Positions 60,294 through 64,000 of a stretch of 64,000 bases of DNA are shown piece after piece. How positions within the stretch are numbered: position 1 is the stretch's first letter; each line of letters begins with the position of its first letter. Under the pieces are notes generated by a model. That model saw nothing but the letters and a program-made list of their open reading frames with translations, was not told where the DNA came from and did no database searches. The position numbers and the translations under genes are program-made. Source of the stretch: Buxus sempervirens (lineage: Eukaryota; Streptophyta; Magnoliopsida; Buxales; Buxaceae); the NCBI GenBank assembly GCA_947561395.2, contig OX387186.1, forward strand, positions 7,801,888-7,865,887, in the 5' to 3' direction.

Positions 60294-61689
60294 GTAGGTT
60301 GTATCAGTTGCTGAATTGGTGGTCTTAATTGTTATATTTATGTCAATTATCTTCAATTTTTTCCCTTCTTCTCTGTATTGTTATTCGAATTTTAAGGACT
60401 TTGTCACTTTGATGATGGGTTTGGCAATCATGTTCATGTTCAGCATGCAACTGAGATTCAATAATTTTCATTTTTGTCAAATTTGACAACACAATGTTTA
60501 AGTCAGAGTTTGTCAATTTGATATATGAGGTGCGGAAGCGTAAGGGAACCTTGATGCTGCTTGCGATAGAGGGATTCCATAGTACATATAGTGACTGGAG
60601 AAGGTTATGTTTTGATTTCTGAGGCATGTGTGAAGTTGATCTTGGCCACGGTTTTTTGAGGATGGTGCCAATTGACGCTTGCTTTCCAACCATCCCCTTC
60701 TCTGGTTCATTTTGTCTGCTTTTCTTTATTGCATTCTTTATTATTCTCTTTAATTGTTCTTAGATAAACTTTTATTTCTGTTGATGAGAAAAAATTAGAA
60801 TGGAGATAGAGTGATGATAAATGTGGACTAATTTTTTTATTGCTACCAACGAGAGCACACCGCAATGAAGTCAATTTGAGGATTAAGTGAGGAATATTAC
60901 AAATGGTAGGGTAAGTTCATATTTACATTTCAAACTGTCTGCAAATCTGGTTAGAGTTGAGAGCACATAGAGCTTTCGTAACATAATGTTTTTTAACGAA
61001 TGTGCCCATAGTTGGAAGAACAAGAACTGCTTCCAGTTTCATGGTCCGTGGTGGGATTGTGAAGGATGGAAGCAAAACGGAGGGAGGTCTTCTTTGTCTT
61101 CTGTTTCAAGTTTTGTAAGATTGACCAGGACTTTGGGTTTAAGTTAGGCTTTAGACAGAGATAATTGACCAAGTAGCAAGTTATGTGGCTTGAAAAAAGA
61201 GTTTTAGGTCGAGGAGGCTAGTAGGTGGTGTTGGAGCTGGACAGGAATAGACTCTGGCTCTGACTATTTAACAAACCCAAGATTTGGTTGATTATAGAGA
61301 TTTTGAGGGATTTCATGGATTCTTTTCTCATATCATTTGTGATCATCACTTTCCCCAGTACATTTATCAGCACCTCCACCTCCATTTCTGCATGACAACA
61401 ATGAGCCCTAGCACTAAATTTACGATCAGCTTCACATCCACATCTTTAACCACAATCATCTTTTCATACACCTGTTCCCTTTTTCTTTTTTATTTTTCTT
61501 TTGGGCTCTTCCTCTCTGTTACCTCCTACATCTACTCCTTTCCTCTCTTCCCCTGATTCATGTAACCCCTTCCCCTTGTACTCATCTATCACCCAACTAG
61601 TGGCCTTAATGATAATCACACATATCCCTGAGGGCGTGTGGCTCATAAATGAGAGGAACCAGAAATGCAAAGAGGCTAGAATTGAATTT

Positions 61690-61975
61690 TTTTTTGATTT
61701 GAAGAGATTCTGAGAAAGATAATCAAGATGATAGAGGTAAGCAATAGGCAGAAGGACTTGTGATTTGTTGACACTAGGCATACCGGCATTCCAATTCATT
61801 TTGGTTGAAGTACATGCTATTTGTTTACATCCATTAATTTGTAAGGGATTCAATATCAAACTCTGATGGGTATCAAATGGCTGTTAATGTACCTTTATCT
61901 TTGGAGGCTCAAGTAGATGCTCATTTGTTTATGTTTTCTCTTTTGTATCCCATGTCTCCAGCTGTTGGAGTACAG
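61690..61975 (+). pseudogene. rpoC1: nuclear copy of a plastid rpoC1 fragment (NUPT)
   Basis: The sequence reads, with frame changes, ILRKIIKM, then [27 protein letters not shown], then [20 protein letters not shown] and [16 protein letters not shown]. These match the RNA polymerase beta' stretch [20 protein letters not shown] and [20 protein letters not shown] around the NADFDGD metal site. That site is ruined here: the NADFDGD segment has become NIKL-stop followed by DGYQ in another frame. At base level the piece is close to plastid rpoC1 (ctttatctttggaggctcaa), not to a nuclear polymerase gene. It is an old organelle insertion without function. Confidence 0.75.
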
Positions 61976-63613
61976 TTTAAGGAGGCTAATGAGGAAACAA
62001 GGGGCATAAATGAATTCTAGAAAACATCTGATGCCCCTACAAGTCTGGTACTTGGAAGAAGCTAAGGGGAATATGAGAGATAGGTTTTGTAGCATTTCTG
62101 TTTTCTATAATGAAAGAAGATCAAGAAGAATACTCATTCCAGAGGGTAAAAAAAGAAGGTGTTATTCATGGATGAATCTTTGAATGGTCAAAGTGTTAGA
62201 AGACAGCCAGTAGATAATGCAGCACAAATATTGTAAATCAGAGAGTTCCAATGCTTAATAGAGTAGATTCAATGGTCGAAAGATATGGGATTATTCTTTA
62301 ACATCGTATCATTAATTTTCCATGATTTAAAACAATGGGTTTGCTTTTTTGGTCACTGTCAAAAGAATGCGAATTCATTTAAAGATGGAGGAAAGTAGTG
62401 AATTGCAAACACAATTTAATTTCAGTACAATATTGGAGGAAGAAGCAGTTCTATTTGTTAATGGGCATGGTTTGGTAAATCAGAGAAATCTATTCCATAT
62501 TCTTAGAGCAGTATGAAGCATGATTTTGGGGAGATACATGTTTTAAAAAACTGAGAATAAGGTTCCAATGCTCCGGTCTCATTCTCATGGTAATGGGAAG
62601 GAGGAGGGCAGGGCTAGGGATATGATGTCTGCCAAGATGTACATGTATGGGCTTTTGATTGGAGAGGTGGGGAACTCACACGTACAGGTTGTGGGTTTAC
62701 AATGAAGAGGTGTTACCATATTTGTGACTTGATTAACCAGGTTGGCTAGACGCAACAGAGGACTTGTGATCCAATTTTGAATTACTGCCAACCCGTTATA
62801 TAACATGGCATAAATGAGAGAAAAGATGGTACCATTTTGGCTGATATGAGGTGGAACTTTAGAAGGAGATCACATGAGCATCATGTGCCGTTAATGCATA
62901 GTATAGGTAGGCATTTTTGTGGAAGACTTGAGCTTTGGCCAAATAACGAAGTGGCTTGTGATTTGGGCAATGAGCTGGAACATGTGAATGGGCTTGAAAT
63001 CATAATTAGGAGGATGTTAAGTGTGAAGATTGTTTCTTTCATTGTTTTGTATTGTGCGATACCCACGATAAATCAAACAAGGAAAATCACATTAGCTTAA
63101 AATTTTGACATGTGCTGAAAATTTTCAATTTCCTTCATTATGCATCATTATTTTTTTTATTTACACATGATTTGAGATTATTTTATATGAATCTATGGGT
63201 CTCAAGTGAAATCTATGGATCTAAGAAAAAAAATCAAATTTTTTTAGGCTATAAAAAAAGTGATAAAAATTCAAAAAATCTTTTTTTGAAAAAGCTATTT
63301 ACAACTTGTGAGTTAGACTTCAAATTTTTAAAGAAATTGAAGTAACAACACCCATTGATAAATTGGGTGCAATTATATAGCTTATATTAATTTTATGTGA
63401 TATGGTTTGTGTTTTTTTTTTTGGCCCCCTTTTAGGATAATTATATGATGTGGTTAGGTTGAAGAGGTTAAAAACTAACGGGAAAGAAAATGTTGACATA
63501 AACCGTGTGTTTCCAACAATTCATTTGACACTTCAAAGCTTGACTGGAGTTTTTTTTTTTCCGGGATCCAAAAAACACTCAGAATAAGTGGTGAAATATA
63601 ACTTTGTGGGAAA

Positions 63614-63640
63614 GGGGGGGGGGGGGGGGGGGGGGGGGGG
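63614..63640 (+). repeat. (G)27 homopolymer
   Basis: A run of 27 G in the SCYL2 intron. Its true length is uncertain. Confidence 0.9.
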
Positions 63641-64000
63641 TGTGGGTTCTAAGCTATAATAAGGTACGAGAAGAGAGATATGTAGCCAAATATGCCAACG
63701 TTTCTTTCGATATGGCTTTTAAAGAGTGAATTTGTGGAAGTTACTCATGCCATATTTTGCTCTATGTTGTTGGAAGTTTTGCAAAGTGGTGGAAGAAATG
63801 AAATAAATGACTTTCCTTTTTTTTCTCCCGAGCAATCTGCTGCCGAAATTTGGAATACTGATTTCTTATAGGGTTAATGCTTTCATTCGGACTTTGGTGT
63901 TGGGAAACTTTTTTTATGGGTGATCGGCTAGTTGTATGATGATGGTCAACAAGTGTGTGATGTGAGGTGGAGGGTGAAATATCCCACATCTCCTCCTTCA

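Larger units (their letters stand above)
60294..64000 (+). other. first intron of the SCYL2-like gene (at least 3.7 kb)
   Basis: No next exon was found. Contents: AT-rich sequence, the plastid-derived piece at 61690-61975 and a G run at 63614-63640. Short frames at 61284 and 62837 resemble nothing known. Confidence 0.6.

Overview
This is nuclear DNA of a flowering plant, probably a dicot; the sequence does not settle the lineage. The genes have introns with plant GT-AG borders, the DNA is AT-rich, and the recognisable proteins are plant ones: CRS2-type plastid splicing factor, SAG39-type cysteine proteases, a U-box protein fragment and SCYL2. Layers of plant transposons surround them.

The left part (1-9991) is the 3' two thirds of a CRS2/peptidyl-tRNA-hydrolase-like gene with seven exons in view. 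Its fourth visible intron has grown to 5.8 kb through a LINE remnant and a PIF/Harbinger element that carries a piece of a U-box (PUB42/43-like) gene.

From about 3.2 kb to 50.2 kb the window is a decayed tandem triplication. Unit A (3224-21614), unit B (21615-38164) and unit C (38165-50165) each carry, in order, the last three CRS2 exons and a SAG39-like cysteine protease gene. A and B also carry, between these, a partial and a complete copy of a small gene for a stand-alone YVH1/DUSP12-type zinc domain, and an old Ty3-type LTR. Only unit A keeps working CRS2 exons; B and C are 3'-end pseudogenes. Unit C lost about 10 kb, including the zinc-domain gene, with a templated repeat at the junction. 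The three units also differ by later events: a Harbinger in A; nested MITEs, a short inversion and an LTR in B; an L1 LINE, a CACTA element and a MITE in C.

From 50.2 to 59.3 kb lies a nest: two inverted pieces of PIF/Harbinger flank an old LTR that holds a hAT element (perfect 8-bp target duplication) and a solo LTR (perfect 5-bp duplication). From 59.8 kb to the end is the first exon of a SCYL2-like gene and more than 3.7 kb of its first intron, which contains a decayed plastid rpoC1 fragment.

The genes form no shared pathway; duplication, not function, groups them. The points most worth following are: the three proteases differ from one another at S2-pocket positions while the duplicated zinc-domain genes differ only at silent sites; the zinc-domain gene has a 93-nt, stop-free, in-frame intron; and tiny poly-A insertions with long target duplications recur.
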